Shown here piece after piece: positions 24,000 to 42,960 of a DNA stretch of 64,000 nucleotides (positions are counted from its first letter, which is position 1; every line of letters starts with the position of its first letter). The translations under genes were made by a program, and so were the position numbers. The notes under the pieces were generated by a model. The model ran no database searches. It was not told where the DNA came from and saw only the letters and a list, made by a program, of their open reading frames with translations. This stretch comes from Polytrichum commune (lineage: Eukaryota > Streptophyta > Polytrichopsida > Polytrichales > Polytrichaceae): contig OX485806.1 in the NCBI GenBank assembly GCA_950295325.1, positions 51,641,169 through 51,705,168 of the forward strand. The letters are read 5' to 3'.

Positions 24000-26100
24000 G
24001 AAGGACACAAAAAATGGCAAAAACGGTGTAACATGTGCAGAGGGGTGGCAAAAAGGAATCACACTAGGAAGTGCGTCACTTGTTGGGAGCATCAAAGGGT
24101 TTGCGTACATGCCGCTAGACCCATCACGTGCCACATTTAGGCAAATATAGAGGAAATTATGGTTGCTTTAAGTATTGGGGAAGTAATTTTGCCATAATCA
24201 AGAGTATGATAGCATCAAAGTATTGAGCTTATAATTCAAATATGTGCGTGATAACGTCAAACTCTTTCCCTAATTACATGCACATGTTTGAATTAGAAAC
24301 AATTTCTTTCAAATGCATCCACTATTGCTCATATGTTTTTATTTATTCATGAAATTCTCATGTTCCCCCCCCCCATCCAAACACCTACCTGCCCCTTCCT
24401 TCCACCCGTCAGTAAAACAACCTCATCAAAAATATACAAAATAACAATATTCCAAATAAATTTTCCTTTAATCCCCCCCCCCACACATACACTTCCACAT
24501 ATCTCCATTAATCCTCCAATAGAATACCCATTTTTCCAAAGCATATACACACACACTTCTTGATTTACAAAATATAATTATCCACCATGGTTTGTTTCAA
24601 TATCTTCACCCCCACTAAGAGATTAAAATTTGTGCATGCATGTCCAACCGGGAGAAAATCCTACAAGTCGAGCTCATGGCCATAAACGACACCACATCCC
24701 TCCTTCACCCAACCCTCCCTACCTACAATTTTACTGACATCTTTGTCTCCAATATCTACTCCACAATCTTTAAATCTCACCTTCTAACCCCCGTGCCACC
24801 ACCTTGATCATCATCTACTTATGAAAATCCTCACCAATATTATTAAATACCTTTATCCAGTCCATATACACTAAGATTTATCCCACATAGAAATTAAAGG
24901 TAATGATCATTAGTATACATTAGCATATATAAAGGTTAGCCAACCCAATGTTATTTTCAGCGGTGACCCCGTCCATATGTTCCACCATTTCCCCCAATAC
25001 CTATATAATAATATTTTTTATTCAGGTCCCATCCACAACTTTGACATTTTCCTCTTTTTTTAATTTATTTTCCACCTTTTTATTGCCAAAAAAAACTTTA
25101 CATCCAAAAATGGTTGGACAATGAGCATCTTGACCCCATTTTATCCAATGCACTATAAGAAAACTCCATCCAACATCCCCGCCCAAACCTCCCAAACCCT
25201 CAAGTTCCACAATGGTCAATGTATGGGTAATTATGAGAAATGCCTATTTTGGCTCAAAAAATCCCCTCCATCTATTGTACATTATGCAGTAGAGGCACTC
25301 ACAATAAAGACACATAGCTTCATCTTTTAGCCACATGCAAACACCTTGTCAATAAAGGATTCCAAATAAATAGACATAACAAAACACTTTTCCACATCAA
25401 TTAAATGTTTTTCACTCACCATTTTACAAATAATAATAGCTCCACCCTTGATTCCATGTTCAAACCTGATTTAATGCACTTGACCCCCCCACCCACACAC
25501 AAAATGCCAATGCCTACATAAATTATGGCCAACATAATTTTGGTTAATGGTTTGCCCACACATGTCCCGCCATCCTCACACACATTTGACATATTTTCCC
25601 TACAATTCATTGAATGTACATATTACCATGACAAATTTTTAATTATATATTTCCAATGCAAACATAACAATTACACCCCGCTCATGATTGCCACCATTGC
25701 ACACAGGTGGATAGTCCAACCACTCATCATGACCATTGCATGGCAAAGAAGTGGAATCGAAAAACATAATTACAACATTCTCTTTGCTTGTGTGAGGCCA
25801 AACCCCCCACCCTTAAGCGTCCGTAGTCCGAGTAGTGGGTTTGGGCTCACATTCCTCCGCGGTATTGGATTTGGACTTGGATGAGTCCATAGTGCAAGGT
25901 TCACCCTTCAAGTGGTCTTGGATTTAACTTTGGTCTTTGCTTCCTTTGTCTTGCCATCGCGAGAGTGCTCCACATTCTCCATTAATTTGTGCACGTGGTT
26001 TATTTTTAAAGAGAGGATGCAAGTGTTAAAAAAAACCACTATTCTCTATAGTCAATCTCAAATACATTTACTTGTGAAAGCCACCATAACACTAACTAGC
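24000..26100. other. Unassigned sequence with C-rich runs
   Basis: No gene recognised. It contains C runs at about 24,366-24,375 and 24,474-24,482, and AT-rich filler. Near 25,750-26,010 the minus strand has a short hydrophilic, Lys-rich open stretch that could be the start of a retroelement gag, but this is too weak to call. Confidence 0.35.
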
Positions 26101-26149
26101 ATAATGTAACTAACTACTTGTCTATGAGCTAATTAGGTAGGCTATCTAC

Positions 26150-26565
26150 TAAGCTCCTTCATGAACCCATCTCTTTACTTTCTAATTACATAAACCTAGC
26201 TCCTTCATAAACCCAGCTCCTTCATAAACCCAGCTCCTTCATGAACCCAGCTCCTTAGCTTCTAACTAAACAAACTCAGGTCCTTTATAAACCCAGCTCT
26301 TTACTTTCTAACTAAACAAACCCAGCTCCTTCATAAACCCAGCTCCTTCATGAACCCAGCTCCTTAGCTTCTAACTAAACAAACTCAGGTCCTTCATAAA
26401 CCCAGCTCTTTACTTTCTAACTAAACAAACCCAGCTCCTTCATAAACCCAGCTCCTTAGCTTCTAACTAAACAAACCCAGGTCCTTCATAAACCCAGCTC
26501 TTTACTTTCTAACTAAACAAACCCAGCTCCTTCATAAACCCAGCTCCTTCATAAACCCACAACTT
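26150..26565. repeat. Minisatellite with higher-order structure
   Basis: The basic unit is about 17 bases (CCCAGCTCCTTCATAAA and variants), interspersed with 'cttctaactaaacaaa' and 'ctttactttctaactaaac' variants. The order of variants repeats as a larger block: 'ctccttagct' recurs at 26,251, 26,360 and 26,452, so the larger period is about 109 then 92 bases, differing by one basic unit. This indicates block-wise duplication on top of the basic repeat. Confidence 0.85.
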
Positions 26566-26569
26566 TGTA

Positions 26570-27778
26570 GTTGTAATCCCCAACTACCTCACTAATTATT
26601 CAAGCCCTTAACTAATCTTCCTACCTAATTTCCCTAATTCTACTAACAACCCCTTTCTAATCACACAATTCTTCTCTAATCCTAAAATCCTAAAATCCTA
26701 GAGAGGAGAGGGGGAGAGAGAATTTCCTAACTTCACTAAGACTAACTAATCCACACAAGTATATTTTTGCACTCATCACAACATCAAGTGCTCAACTCTT
26801 AAACATGGAACTTGCAACCACGTGTATTCAAAACATGAACTTTAAGTACCACAAATTGGAATCATGAATTAACTTTAAAATCCTTCACGTCAACACTAAT
26901 TCTACCAAGAGGTCAAGCCCTCTTCAAGGCTAACAAGCCTTGGCTCTCAAACTAAAAACTAAGCACACACATGTGCTCCAATATGGCTTCCCACACCCAC
27001 ACTTATAACTCGTGGGGTGCCTTGGAGCACAAAGGAAAGAGAGAGGATGAGTGAGGGAAGAATGAGGGATTATATAGTAAGCTTGAGGGGGTGAGCACCC
27101 TCAAGGCTCACGATAAGCCCTTGAGATTTCCTCCTACTTAGTAGGCGCCAATCCTATCTTCTAAGCCTTCCTCCCTCAAATGATCAACAAGGATCCTAAT
27201 TCGAACATTTAACTAGCCTTGACTTTCTACCTACCACACTTTACCAAACTTGGGATGCTTCAACCCAAACTTAGCCTCCTTCGCTTTCCGCCGCCATAAC
27301 TTTCTCCCCTTACTTTCCCAAATCGTCGCTCACCACTTAATTCAAACCACGATGCTTAACTCGTGATTTGATTGGTGCTTTGAGAATTTGCTTATCCTCC
27401 ACCTTGCATTCTTCCTTGGGCCTTCCCCATTAAGTGGCCATGATGAGGTGGTCCACTTGTGCGCTCCATGTGATCCTCCATTCATCCCAATTCGAATGCA
27501 CTTGCCTCTTGAGTCACTTTGGTTGTCTCCATCCATTTGTACTAGCCTACTCACTAACTACTCAATCCAAGTTCTCCTTACCTATCCTCATTCACTCAAA
27601 TCCTTCCGAAGGTAAAAACACAATAACAACTCACATCCTAGCCTCTTACAACATGGTACTTCTAAGACTAACATTTCACTCTTTTTATATTTTTGTGAAG
27701 TAACATGCTACTTCAAAGTGCATCAACTAACGTTTCAAGGGTCTAAGACTAAATGTGGGCACCCTTTTGGGCTCACAG
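26570..27778 (-). mobile_element. Possible LTR-like region (fossil)
   Basis: On the minus strand the sequence begins TGTGAGCCC at 27,778, has a TATA-like 'ttactatataatccc' at 27,066-27,080, then a leader-like stretch and the minisatellite further down. That order resembles an LTR promoter and leader, but the 3' end and a primer-binding site were not located, so the call is tentative. Confidence 0.25.
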
Positions 27779-27789
27779 CTTGACCCAAA

Positions 27790-30700
27790 TTTCCCCCATC
27801 ATAATGAATACCTTCAAGAAATGCCTACACTCAACCACCAATAGACCATTATTTGCATTGAACATGGTCCCAGACCAACAACCAAACAAACAAATTTAAA
27901 GTGTCAATCATATGTTCTCATTGAAGGAGCCATCCTCATGTCACAACCCATCCCTGCACTATCTCAAACAAAATTGTTGTGGACAAAATGGTGGTGGCCA
28001 AATCCAACTCAATGGGTTTGTGATGTCAACAAACATGCGCAACCAAAGCCATGCAAATTTTAGCTCAACTTTCCATCATTTTTTACATGCACATGCATGG
28101 CACACACCATGATAATGGAGACCCTAAACCCTTTTGTCAACGGGATTTAATGTTGAGAGTCATCCAACCTTTAGTACAAAAAACATGCCCAACTCCATGA
28201 AATCCACCATTGCCATTTTAAAATCCTAGCTTTAAGTCCACATCATTCAAGAGATTGGATACACCTTTATCAATGTAGTTAGCTAGTGAGGCCAAAGAGG
28301 CTAACATCATTAATTCCTACAATCAAGGAAATCACAAAACACCACCATGTGACTTAGCTACCATTTTCCACTATCGCTGACATATTTTCCTATTTTAAAG
28401 CGCAACCCACCATCAAGGAACATAAAGGCCACCTAAATACGGCCAAATACAATTTATGTTGCTAAACACCTTATTAGGCTTTGATGGATAGTGCAATTCA
28501 TGACCCTAGTCCAATTGGGATGTATTTCATAGAACTATAAATCTTTTGAGAAAAATTCTCACTCGTATTTCATGCACGGGAATTCCATAAAACCTTGCGA
28601 TTGTATGGCAAGAATAATGATCTCCACCAAGGTCATGGGAGGTTGGGACAACAACAATTATTACCCTCCTTGGACAACATGTGGGGGTTTTGGCACATGT
28701 TTGGTGTGTTATAGACACTTATTCATCCCTTTACTCTTGGTGACCATTGCATTGCAAAGGGAGAGTTAATTGTCATGGTTTTGGAAGGTTTGCATTTGTT
28801 GCTTTGTGGGACTTTAAAATCACTCCACAATCCACCTTTACAAACAACACTTCATTTTGTTCAACACTATAATTCACAATATCAATGAATTGTTTGACGT
28901 CTAGAGGCCTAACTGCACAATTCAAATGTATGGAATACACACAATGTTATATTTACATCCATAACAAACAACGCTAACTCTTAGTACATGTGGAGCCCAC
29001 CCATCATTTAAGAAGATGAAGAAGAAATTCAAGTATTATAATTTTTTGAGGTTATAAACTTTGATATGGCTTCTTCACCATGAAAGTGAGTGGGATTGAC
29101 CAAAGGCTAAAAACATTATGAGTTTACACACCACCAATATTGACTCACTGGTTAAGTCTTGAGGGATATCCACCAAAAATGTTGAGGATTTTTTGCACAT
29201 GAGGCATGCATTTCCAAATGTCAAACAATCTCTTTCACCTTATTCAACTACCCATACATATCAAGGTGGACTAGTTTGCTTCAAATGAAACTATTTTCCA
29301 TTATCATTATGATGTCATGGGGATTACATGCTTCCCATGGCAATAGTCATTCCTAAAAAAAGAAAAAACATTATATAAAACATTGCCATTTTGATCATAG
29401 GCAAAGTGAACTCTAATTTCATCGCAAATTTTGTTGAGAATGTCATGGAATGTTTCTTCAACCTTTGCAACCTTTAATTTGTCATCTACATGAAAGGAAA
29501 ATTGCATGTCAACCTTCGAACTGGAAAATGCTATGGATATCCCCACCAAAGGAAAATGTTTTGCCATTTATGGTGGGAGAAAACATTTAAAAATTCACTC
29601 GAAACATATCAATATTTCTTGAGTTCATTTTGGCATGTATTTCTTATCATGTGACTCCCCCGATTGGGACCAAATATGCCACATTGGGAATGGGAGACCC
29701 ACGGTTAGATCACTCCATTGTCAAGTTGAACACCACATGCGACCAAAAAAAATCTTCTTTTGGTAAGTTGCACCACCAAAATGGGTCAAAATTTTATCAA
29801 AATTTTATCATGAGTAGATATACACAAAACCTATGACATAGGTAAAAGTGGTAACTAAATTTGATGATTTGTGTTTTTCATAAAACATACCGTTTCTAAC
29901 TAGAATGACACATGATTGAACTAGAACATTTATTTAAAAAAATAAAGATGACTAAAAATTTCCAAAAAATTTCCAAAATATACTATCAATGGTTATGTAT
30001 ATGTAGAAAAAATATCATGAATTTTAAAATTATATATGGCATGTAATATAGGGGTAGCAAACTTTGTCCGCACGTGGTGTCAATTTGACAATGAAGTGAC
30101 CTCCCAGTGGGGAGGCCCAATCAATGGTGTAGTGTTGTAATTGAAATGGCATGTTCTTATGATGTTTGCATGGAAGAGAAATTCAATGATTTCTAAGTAA
30201 CTTAAAAATAACACAATGTTTTATGTTAGACCATTATGTATTACTTATGTGGATTAAGTTGGGAATGTGTTTTTAGACATTCTTCCCAATAGAATGCACA
30301 TATATCAATGCAATGATGTAATATGGTTTGGCCTTTGTGCGTTCTACATGTAATTCACATTTTTTCCATATGGAGCTACATAATAGGAAAAAGAAAGATT
30401 TTGGATGGTCTTTGTAGTGTTAAAGTCTTACACGAGGGCCAAAGTTTGAGGACTAAACCAATAATCTAAACAAATTCAATAGAAAAAACATTTCTTTACA
30501 TAAACACTAAAATCCAATTTGGATGAATTTCTAAGCTTCAAGAGGTGGAACTTATCATAACAACATTCTCCAGCATGCTTATCGTGTAGCTTCTTCAAGT
30601 CAATGATGAAGGTACCTTCATAATGGAAAATTATTATATCAAAAATCACAATTCATCAATAATATAGATGGATTGTCTAAATTGCTAAACATCAACATTA

Positions 30701-31015
30701 CCAAGTTTGAGATGGTACAGTCTAGATTATAATATTCAAAATCAAGTTTAGGATTGTGTAATTTAGATTATGCTCTCCAAATCATGGGATAGGGTATTAA
30801 GCAATTGAAAGCCTTGCATAAATACACTAGAAATCATAGGATGGGGTTTTGCAGTCATGTGTAAGGTTTTTTTGATTATCGATAATCAAACTAAAATTAC
30901 ACTAGAAATATGTACTTATTTGTGGATTACAATTAGGAATTATGCTGTGCTATTACATTAGATTGAGAATAGTACGTTTAGAATAGTACGTTGTTAGCTC
31001 CGACCTTATTATCTC
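27790..31015. other. Unassigned AT-rich intergenic sequence
   Basis: No gene, RNA or clear repeat recognised. The longest open frame (29,307-29,567, minus) has no motif. CpG is rare. A small tandem 'gaatagtacgtt' duplication lies near 30,966-30,990. Confidence 0.4.
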
Positions 31016-31800
31016 AATTCACCCAAAGTAGAGGTGGCGCGTGGGATAGAGAACTGAAGAACTAGACCGCGGCAGTACAACGTAGGTAACCCTCGCTAGG
31101 GTAGCGCTAGCCCCACAGCCGTCCTTAGCATTTGCAAGAGCAGGCTCGCGCGTGGTTGCATACACCAGGAAGATCTCGAATGTGAAGACACAAGGTGACT
31201 TGATGGAAGGAGTCTGAGCATTCGCCGATAAATTAGGGATGTACAGTGGAGTGTGCGCTTTAGGGATTTACAGTGAAGAGTGCGCATTAGAAGATCCGCG
31301 GAGTAAGATTTATTCCTTTTGAGGGGTTCAGCCTTTCCCTTCTTTTTTGTTTTTTTTGTTTTTTTTGTTTTTTTGTTTTTTGAGTTCGGGCGGCGGTTGG
31401 GCTGGTTGTTGGTGATCGGGGATGATAGACGGTAGGACTCAGATCGGAAGAAGGGCGCGTGAGGGATGCAGTAGTAAGGAGATTGCAGGTGCATGTGTGC
31501 AGCTGTGGTGGTGAGATAAACGGGGAGGGTTTGAGTGGTGCAAAGGAAGGGTTTGTGTAACTTGCGTCTGTTCTTCCGGTGGTCCTTTTAAAGTAGAATT
31601 GCGGCCGCGCGTGCAGTGGAGGCATGTGACGGTTGTGGAGTTTCAGACGAGAAGCTGAAGCCTTTGCTGGGAGAGTGCTTTCGCTGGCGGCTCAAGTGGA
31701 AGTTCACAGGTTTTTGCCTCCTAAGTCGTCTGAGTCGTCTCACGAGTTTCAAGTTAGAGATAACTGTACAGAGAAGCACACTGAAACGGCGTCATTTCCG
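31016..31800 (+). promoter_or_regulatory. CpG-richer promoter and leader region of the CK1-like gene
   Basis: This block directly precedes the kinase ATG and is visibly richer in CpG and G+C than its flanks, as expected for an unmethylated plant promoter and 5' UTR. It contains a (T7-8 G)n tract at about 31,341-31,381 and a CGCTAG-rich dyad near 31,090-31,110. No certain TATA box or start site was found. The leader could also hold an untranslated intron. Confidence 0.45.
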
Positions 31801-37842
<6,042 letters not shown>

Positions 37843-38950
37843 AGTAGTCTCAGGTTTGTGGTTGGATGTCTGGGCTAACTGCTTCTGTATGAAGGTTATT
37901 CTATTTCTTCTTGACTAGACAAGTTTCTAATTGTGCATCTTACATCGAGGGTTTAAGCAGGGATGAACCTATGGAAGGAAATGGCTCTAGTGTATGTCAA
38001 ATGTAATGTAGTTTGTGGTATGTGTTATGTTCTCAGCTGCAAATAAGGAGACTAGCCAACAACTTAGTGCATATTTCAGGCTGGTGGTGTATTCATTTTG
38101 AATAATTGCTGTACTGCCTCCAGTTAATGTAGACTTGGTTGTAAGGGAATTCTGTGGGTAGTACATATTTTGCAAGCAACAGCTGGTATTTGTCACAGGC
38201 AGAGAAACCACATTTTCACAACAACATTTTGTGTAGAAGGCATGGCTTACACCTGGGCAGCCTGGTGGTTGTGCAGGGTCGAGATTTTTATGCTGGAAAT
38301 ATTGGACGATATCCTAGTTCTCCCTGGACCACAAAAGAGTGAGCTCATTGGCTGAGCTGTCTTCTGGATCTGTTTTTGAGAAGATTGGGCTTCCAACCTG
38401 CTCACAATATCTGCATTGACTCATCGACTTCAGACTTCTACTTCATGTAACTCTTTTCGTTTCTAGTTATTGACAACACTGCCAATGTCTATTCCAGAAA
38501 CTGGTGGCAGCTTCCTTGCATTGTAGGTGCTCCCTCTCTACATAGTATTAAGATATATTTCCCTTCTTTCAGTATTTTGATCCCTTTAGTATCAGCCAGA
38601 CAGTAGGTATTGAATAACACCATGTAAGCAAATCTCACTACCAACAAGTTGTTTGGAGCTAGTGGTTCAGGTGCCAGGTGCCTGGCCTCTATGCTGGAGA
38701 TTATAAGTTCTCTCTGTGTTAACCGGAGGTATTATGAGTAATGACTAAACTAATTAGTAGCAGTAATAGTGTTCTGCAATTGACTTTCAGTTGCTTGTTT
38801 TTCTTGAAGTGCATTTGAAGCAAAATACTGGATGCATTCATGTTTTCTTGGTTGTGTATTAGGTCAGACTCACCTGGCAAGTGCAGAGGGGGTTTTCCTT
38901 CTGCTTGAATCTGAATCCCATTTCATTTTGAAAAGTAGATGTACCTTAGC
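37843..38950 (+). other. 3' flank and probable 3' UTR of the CK1-like gene
   Basis: An AATAAA hexamer at 37,838-37,843 overlaps the stop codon. Further T-rich and GT-rich sequence follows. No other gene is seen. The exact polyadenylation site cannot be set from sequence alone. Confidence 0.4.
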
Positions 38951-38958
38951 GCCCCTTT

Positions 38959-38978
38959 CCCCCCCCCCCCCCCCCCCC
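38959..38978. repeat. Homopolymer run of 20 C
   Basis: Uninterrupted C20 preceded by 'ttt' and followed by GCG. The true length may be misjudged in assembly. Confidence 0.9.
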
Positions 38979-38999
38979 GCGAAGTTGTAGGAGCTAACG

Positions 39000-40540
39000 T
39001 TTGGCAACTACTATCATTAAGATCCTCCCCTACACCCGATTCATCATCCATTCAATAGTTGGATTGACCACCTCATTGGTTACCCCTCCAAATACCAACA
39101 TTTGGATACCATAGGTGTTCAACCTGTTGTGTCCACAATGCCGCTTTTGGGGGGGGGGGGCCAGTGCAACTTCATTCACCACCGTTTGCCTCCAATATTA
39201 CACCTCCCTGTGGCAATTACTTTTTTGCTATGTTGTGGTCTAACCAGAGTTTGTCAATGCTGTAGATGTGGTGTGGTGGACGGTGTGTGCATGTCATTTG
39301 TGGCACTAAGTAGCTGGTTGCCCATGTGTGGTATTGTTGGCATCTTTTGGGAAATATTCCATGCCAAAAGAATATCTAAGTCAAAATTTGTTATCTGGGT
39401 TTCCTCCCAATTGCAATGTAGTACCTCACAAAGGTTTGGCACTTTGGGTTGTAGTGATTGTTGGATTTGCCTTTGACGTGTGGTGTGGGAATGGGGGCTT
39501 GAATATGGGTTGTTGACTTTGACGTGTTGGCATCCAAGTTGGGACCTCCTTGGTTGATGGATGAATATTGGCAATGGGTGGATGGACTGCATCCATGATG
39601 ACTCCATTGCCATTTCTTCAGTTGGGGCATGCACATTAGGTTCCACAATGACCTCTTCTTTGGATAATGTTGGTCTTGGCATAATGGGGCATACATTTAA
39701 TTTTGTAAGAGATTCCCGATTGATGATGTTAGACCATATACAAGATCATCAATGTCTTTGTTGTTATGCCTACCAAATGCAAATGGATCATTCTGGTCTT
39801 TGCAGCCCACAATTCCTCCACCATGCCCATAGCTATCATATCCAATAGCCCCAAAGATTCATTGCCAGATCTTGCTAGAGGATTACCATAGGGTTGCAAG
39901 TTACTTGGATAGTTGCAAGTTACGTACATTCTGTTCATAAGATATCATGTAGATGAGTCTTGATCTACCTACTCCCACACCAACCACAAATTGGTATAAA
40001 TGTACACCAAAATTTTGGTGCAAGCTGTGCTCAATGGGTTTCCTGTTTGTTGTGCACAAATAAATAAACACTGTGCCAAAATGTCAATATTGAATCACCT
40101 TTTCCCAGGAGGTCCCATCACATGTGGGGTGGAATATTCGCTTGCATATGTGGCACCAAGTTTTGAGGGGTAGCTAAGAATTAATCCCAGCGAATGTTAT
40201 ACAACCACCTGTTTGGAGGCTTCATGCCAGCGGCATGCCTAAGGCCCCACAATGCTCCAGTAAGGATGGTGGTGATTTTTGTAGGCACATCCTCATGCTG
40301 ACGTCATTGGAGGACGGACCCCAAACACCTAGATCAACCAAGGTTTGAGGAATCTAAGAAAGCGTTGGATGAGAAGATGCAAGTAGGCCACTTGTCTATG
40401 CAGATTGGTGCCTTTATATTAACTCTAAAAAGCCATTGTCACCAAGCATGGTTTGCAGTTTGACAACCTTGCTCATTGCCTGAGGTGGAAACTTGTTGAA
40501 TCCAAAAACTTGCTTGTTACATATCTCTCTAAAGCGGAAA
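39000..40540. other. Unassigned repeat-like sequence between the two genes
   Basis: Includes a 12-G run at 39,149-39,160 and overlapping open frames near 39,254-39,696 on the minus strand, rich in His, Pro, Ser and Thr with no motif that I recognise. It is probably transposon-derived given its neighbours, but this is unproven. Confidence 0.35.
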
Positions 40541-40545
40541 ACTTG

Positions 40546-40720
40546 AGACTTGGATACTTGGATACTTAAATTACTTGGATATTTGGACTACTTAGATTAC
40601 TTGGAACTTGAATCACTTGGACACTTAAATTTGGAACTTGAGCCTTGAATCACTTACTTGTTAAATGAGAAACTTGGGATTCACAACTTGAGAAGGAATA
40701 ACTTGTGACTATGACTCGAA
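40546..40720. repeat. Degenerate short tandem repeat (ACTTGGA-type)
   Basis: Many near copies of 'tacttgga', 'cacttgga' and 'aacttga' follow one another with a spacing of about 8-16 bases. Divergence between units is high. Confidence 0.6.
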
Positions 40721-41399
40721 GTTGGATTACTTACAATTTTAAATGTTCAGGTTTTCAAAAATGACCTGGGTTAGTTGAGATTTTTTTTGGTTTTGTTTTG
40801 TTTTTTAAACTCTGATAGTAGATTAGTTTACTTGTGAAATAAAATTGGTTATGTTAAAGAACAAATATATTACTTCAAGAAATTACTAAACATGGAGGAA
40901 TTTAAGCCATGTTTAATACTTAAAGAAATTAGAAAGAGATACTTGACTAATGCAAATATGAAGGCAGGGTGTGTGTACATAAGCAAGGACTCAAAAAATT
41001 GGCAAGCTAAGACTTGAGGTAACTTACAAAATTTAGCACCTATATAGCATTAGGTTTAAAACCTAATCAATGACATGTACTTGAGGAATGACATGTGAAA
41101 TCTAATAAAGGTAAGTGGAGGCCATGTTTTGAAAAGAGGCTGAAAAGTTGAAGGAAGACCATGTGAAGCCGTCAAGTAGGCCAAAGCTTTCAACACTTCA
41201 TACTTAGGATTTCACCTCATAAAGAACATCATTCCAATCAAGGGGAATCATATGTAAATAATTAAGGGAATATATGTTCCATCATAATTGGTGCTTATGA
41301 GAAGATCTTAAACTTTGACAGAGTAAAATTGGGATTAGAATTAGGATAGGTGGAGTTTTCCCACTTACATATTATATGTGGAAATAGATGTTTGGAAAA

Positions 41400-41825
41400 T
41401 ACATAACTTACTTTTTTCTAAGACACCTGACCTTGACATTAGGTTCTTAAGGGAACAAATTCTTTAAAGTATTGAGCATCAAACCCATAAAGATTTTGAG
41501 GAGTATAAAGGGGTTATTTGGACACTAATAAAGAACTATAGTTTGTGTATTCAATGAAACTAGATTTTTATAGGTAAAACTAATTTTGAGTACATAGATG
41601 TGTTCTTTGAACTTGAAGGAGTTCCTAGTAAACCTAGAAGATACCATACCCTCACTCTAACTTATTAGATTCATAAAAACACTTCTTAGAAGATAAGAAC
41701 TCAAGATATCAAATTTTTAGAATTACCTAATCCCCCCACATTTTAAGATTTGTGCTAACCAGTTAATAGCGGGCAACACTGTCTAAGACTGAGGAAACTA
41801 ACCTAGAAGGTAACCTCAAGATAAT
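41400..41825 (+). mobile_element. LTR 3'-end-like remnant related to 6,556-6,890 (fossil)
   Basis: The motif 'ccttgacattagg' at about 41,430, then 'gatttgtgctaaccagttaa', '..gtctaagactgagg' and '..ggtaacctcaa' at the end parallel the 3' part of the solo LTR and the block near 6.8 kb. The orientation is +, opposite to the integrase remnant beside it. Its 5' end was not defined. Confidence 0.4.
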
Positions 41826-41829
41826 TGGC

Positions 41830-42960
41830 TCAAATTTTTCCTTTCCTCTCGAACTTCTTTGCCTTTCGGTAGGCTACGAGGTCCTCAACCACAAAAACAT
41901 GATTATCTTTTGACCTTCTTGTTGTGCTTGTGTTTATGTGCAAACTACACCCTTTGGAAGTTGCATTGTGCAACTTCCATCATACCTCTTCTCATCATGT
42001 CAAAGGAAACAAATATTGGTTCAAGTGAGATTAGTCAAACACTTTGTCTTGCAGTGGGTCAGTGTAGATACGAAGGGTTGGTTTCCTCCCATTTAAGAGC
42101 TCAAAAGAAGAGAAGTTTGTGCTCAAATGCATGTTTGTTTTGTACACAAATAGAATGGCATGATATAATTAATCCCATTTGTTGTCATATTCCTTGGTCT
42201 ACTCTAGCATTTTGCATAGGGTCTTGTGCTATCCCTTAACTAGGCCATAACACTGTGGATGGTAAGGGTTAGTCACCACATGTTTCACGTTCATTTGTAA
42301 GGCCAATACATCCATTAGAATGTAGCAAATTTAAATGCCTTGAAACTCTGTCAAGGTTTTCTTGGGGCATGAGTGTTGCATGTGCCATGAATACTTGGTC
42401 AAAGAAGAATTATGCTATTAGCTCATAGTCTTTTCACGCCAATGCCTTGAGTTCCACCTCATTTGGTGAAGTAGTCAATGGCCATTGCTATCAAATGACA
42501 CTCATTGATGGTTGTTTGCAATTGCCTGAGTACATCTAGTACCACCCTCGCAGATGGTTTTGTAATCAAGATCAATTTTATGAACTGGATGTTGGTCTCG
42601 TTGGGAAAGTTTCACTTGCACATGTACACATGGCATTTGTTGCAAAATTTCTTACGTCTGCTACCATTCCAATGGTAGGATTGGTGCACTCTCCTGTGTT
42701 CTCTTCACTTGGAAATGTCCCACAAAGCAAGTAGAGTGGAACAAGGTGAGGATTTCTTAAATGTCCTCTTGTTTGGAACCTACAAGCAAAGAATTTGTTT
42801 GTTATCTTGCGACCTAAGAGTTTCCCATCAAACATTAGGTGATTGGGCTGATGGTACTGCAATTTCTTTGCAATAGTTGTTGGGGGTATTGGATGTCCTT
42901 CCGTAGTGCAACATGTGCTTACTAACACATTGTGGAATTGTGGCCTCATCTGTGCCACAC
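41830..42960 (-). mobile_element. Ty3/gypsy integrase remnant (fossil)
   Basis: Read leftward on the minus strand. A pre-integrase/zinc-region-like stretch at about 42.6-42.96 kb is followed by an integrase core with 'AIDYFTKW' near 42.45-42.5 kb and a 'NPYHPQ' motif near 42.25 kb. These are hallmark positions of the gypsy integrase catalytic core. No chromodomain, reverse transcriptase or gag was recognised. It is broken, with several breaks, and old. Confidence 0.65.

Noticed and set aside
26150-26565. Regularly spaced repeats resembling a CRISPR array
   Set aside because: The spacers are themselves repeats, the unit is only ~17 bases and the context is a plant nuclear genome, so it is a minisatellite.
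29307-29567. 86-codon minus-strand open frame
   Set aside because: Reasonable composition but no motif, no homologous neighbour and AT-rich surroundings; too weak to list as a gene.
31096-31779. Overlapping minus-strand open frames upstream of the kinase
   Set aside because: They are low-complexity (Lys/Thr from the T-rich tract, Ser/Pro/Arg elsewhere), lack motifs and lie over the kinase leader.
39254-39696. Retroelement protein in overlapping minus-strand frames
   Set aside because: No gag, protease, reverse transcriptase or integrase motif could be identified.
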